NCBI GenBank assembly: GCA_026398575.1
Contig: JAPLSP010000762.1
Span: forward strand, 1-5,940
Length of the DNA: 5,940 nt
Direction: 5' to 3'
Origin: Candidatus Sumerlaeota bacterium
Lineage (GTDB): Bacteria > Sumerlaeota > Sumerlaeia > JADFCT01
This document shows, piece by piece, positions 5,869 through 5,940 of the stretch. Position numbers and translations under genes: made by a program. Every line of letters starts with the position of its first letter. The stretch's first letter is position 1. Below the pieces are notes generated by a model. That model did not search any database, was not told where the DNA came from, and saw nothing but the letters and a program-made list of their open reading frames with translations.

Positions 5869-5940
5869 TTTGGAGTGCGGTTGCTTGCTGCCGCTTTTGC
5901 TTCCATGATCTACAAGATTGGCGTAGCTAAAGCGGCAGCA
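5869..5940. repeat. Inverted-repeat element, truncated by the window edge
   Basis: TGCTGCCGCTTTTGC (5886-5900) and GCTAAAGCGGCAGCA (5926-5940) are reverse complements at 14 of 15 positions, with a 25-nt loop. The left arm continues outwards as TTTGGAGTGCGG (5869-5880), whose partner would lie beyond 5940. I recall dispersed elements with TTTGGAGTGCGG ends in Verrucomicrobiota genomes, but this could not be searched. It lies 115 bp after the cytochrome stop codon. Between 5754 and 5868 I see no convincing gene or intrinsic terminator. Confidence 0.55.

Noticed and set aside
5845..5940. Possible gene start: ATG after AAGGGGAAAGCA, open for 32 codons to the window end
   Set aside because: The frame runs straight through the inverted-repeat element and gives an Ala-rich peptide explained by the repeat. 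The upstream AAGGGGA is suggestive, but the frame cannot be judged without the sequence beyond the edge.

Overview
The window holds four convincing protein genes and two blocks of repetitive non-coding DNA. The genes are GC-rich. The mix of genes (a membrane von Willebrand A protein with a glutamine-amidotransferase-like fold, a cytochrome c554-type protein fused to a UshA-like domain) and the style of the intergenic repeats suggest a Gram-negative bacterium of the PVC group, with Verrucomicrobiota my best guess. That placement rests on recalled family distributions and repeat styles, not on a search, and there is no rRNA or other phylogenetic marker here.

Layout. Positions 71-3709 carry three minus-strand genes that read towards position 1, in this order of transcription: a small exported protein, probably a lipoprotein (3709-3113); hypoxanthine phosphoribosyltransferase, hpt (3119-2556), whose start overlaps the previous stop by 7 bp; and a 750-residue membrane VWA/amidotransferase-fold protein (2323-71). 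The 232-bp gap between the last two is almost filled by four short tandem-repeat families laid end to end. A roughly 106-130 bp divergent intergenic region, with a 14-bp perfect palindrome inside a plausible sigma-70-type promoter, separates this cluster from a plus-strand gene at 3840-5753. That gene encodes an exported 637-residue protein: a metallophosphoesterase/5'-nucleotidase-like domain, a c554-type multihaem domain and a Pro/Ala/Gly-rich tail. The last ~70 bp begin an imperfect inverted-repeat element cut off by the window edge.

How they fit together. Three of the four products appear to act in or across the cell envelope; only Hpt is a cytosolic metabolic enzyme. No shared pathway is evident. 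The most interesting item is the 3840-5753 protein. Its phosphatase-like domain seems to have lost every canonical metal ligand I can align, and one of the four c554-type haem sites has been replaced codon by codon while its flanks remain. It therefore looks like a three-haem electron-transfer or scaffold protein built on a dead nucleotidase. The stacked repeat tract is the second point of interest, because it also keeps an open reading frame that bridges hpt and the VWA gene.
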